A DNA stretch of 64,000 nucleotides from Phascolomyces articulosus (Eukaryota > Mucoromycota > Mucoromycetes > Mucorales > Lichtheimiaceae), in contig JAIXMP010000001.1 of assembly GCA_025677815.1 (NCBI GenBank), positions 2,170,001-2,234,000 on the forward strand, given 5' to 3'. The position numbers and the translations under genes are program-made. Each line of letters opens with the position of its first letter. Within the stretch, counting starts at the first letter, position 1. Below are positions 63,210 through 64,000 of the stretch, one piece after another. Below the pieces are notes generated by a model that saw only the letters and a list, made by a program, of their open reading frames with translations, had not been told where the DNA came from and made no database searches.

Positions 63210-64000
63210 TTACTTGTTAGATTGAGCTGGACTTCCAATAGTGGTAGGACTAACACCCAAAGCTGGACTACTGGATAAAGTTTCTTGAGGACCGGTGGCA
63301 GCTGATGGTTGACTACCAGTGCTAGAACCCGATGGATGTGTTGATTCTTTAATAGCCAACAATTGTTTAGCACGGAATGCTTCATAATGGATTTGAGCTG
63401 TTGTTTCAATCAGATCTTGGAGGTGTGTACGCGTAAGGAAATTACGCAAGTAAATGAATTCACAATGTTCTTCATTTTCAACTATAGTTCATATTATAGT
63501 TAATATATATAATTTATCTTACAATCAAAATAATTGATAGATACTTACCATTGATTACACCATATCTGTTCTTTCTTCCTCGAACAGGTTTACCATCAAT
63601 AGTAACGTTACGTTCTGAACCCACAATGGCAAAAGGAAGAAGTTCCTATATAACATATAACCCCATCCACACACATCCAATATGAGTTTGGATTATTTTA
63701 CAAAAATACTGAAGGTAAAAACTTACTCGAATGCTTTCATTCAAAGCTTGTTCTTGTTCATCATCTTCATCACTTTCATAAGGATACAACTTGATGTTAT
63801 GGAATACAAGTTCGGACTTGATCTAACATATTCATTTTTTTAAAGTGTTATTCTACTGAATCCTTTCTAGTTCTTCGTGTCCTCCTTTCTTTCTCTCTTC
63901 TCCCTTTTCTTACTCTTTGTTTAAATGCGTGACGTTCTTCAATAGTAAGTGAATCTGATTTGGCAATGACTGGAACAACATTCACCACTTCTGAAAGTTT
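63210..64000 (-). CDS. CDC10: Septin, Cdc10-like, C-terminal part (5' end beyond right edge)
   Basis: GTP-binding cytoskeletal protein of septin filaments and rings at sites of polarity and septation. Four exons are visible (64000-63914 partial, 63822-63727, 63645-63549, 63481-63210), about 183 residues. The first carries the septin G4 region VVNVVPVIAKSDSLTIEERHAF. The later ones have SELVFHNIKLYPYESDEDDE, LPFAIVGSE, DGKPVRGRKNRYGVINVEN, and HCEFIYLRNFLTRTHLQDLIETT. The tail after KQLLAIKES is a Ser/Thr/Pro-rich stretch without coiled coil, which together with the RTHLQDLIETT block points to the Cdc10/AspD group rather than Cdc3, Cdc11 or Cdc12. Switch regions and the P-loop lie outside the window. 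Confidence 0.93.

Overview
The window is nuclear DNA from a fungus, most likely an early-diverging one of the Mucoromycota (Mucorales type). The evidence is AT-rich, gene-sparse sequence; genes split by many short GT-AG introns (about 50-250 nt); a complete ERG6; a yeast-like BET3, Cdc10-type septin and polo kinase; and a decayed HET-like gene of a kind I associate with Mucorales. The lineage is inference. Exon borders were placed by hand from splice signals, reading frame and protein-family conservation. All complete multi-exon models close in frame.

Layout. 1-6528: a divergent pair of spliceosome genes, SF3B3/RSE1 (minus, running off the left edge) and CWF19L1/DRN1 (plus), sharing a 230 bp promoter. 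7940-9122: a NagD-like HAD phosphatase. 9123-15676: mostly non-coding, with a HET-like pseudogene (11515-12972). 15677-16984: an intronless GT4 glycosyltransferase. 21604-24541: an FYRN/FYRC nuclear protein. 25396-33780: alpha/beta hydrolase, TBL1/SIF2 corepressor, cytochrome c heme lyase and sphingolipid delta-4 desaturase. 33781-44109: an accessory stretch with a small RRM protein, two decayed genes (a P/S/Q-rich protein and a mitochondrial ketoacyl synthase) and a roughly 1.25 kb minisatellite. 44110-51348: polo kinase, TRAPP subunit BET3 and vacuolar carboxypeptidase Y. 51349-54863: remnants only. 54864-56575: ERG6. 58035-64000: an AHA1/HCH1-like HSP90 co-chaperone, GRC3/NOL9 and a CDC10-type septin cut by the right edge.

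The genes are mostly housekeeping and do not form a cluster; the only pair with an obvious functional link is the divergent spliceosome pair. The most unusual locus is the AHA1/HCH1-like gene. Its apparent TGA stop sits in a TGACTA context, and that TGA also lies inside a possible 48-nt in-frame intron. Beyond it, 71 more open codons encode a basic linker and a C-terminal hydrophobic segment, and a poly(A) signal follows the distal stop directly. This suggests a membrane-anchored form of an HSP90 activator. Other points of note are a 6-nt micro-exon in the same gene, a GC-AG intron in BET3, and a minisatellite with alternating repeat types and a conserved small inverted repeat.
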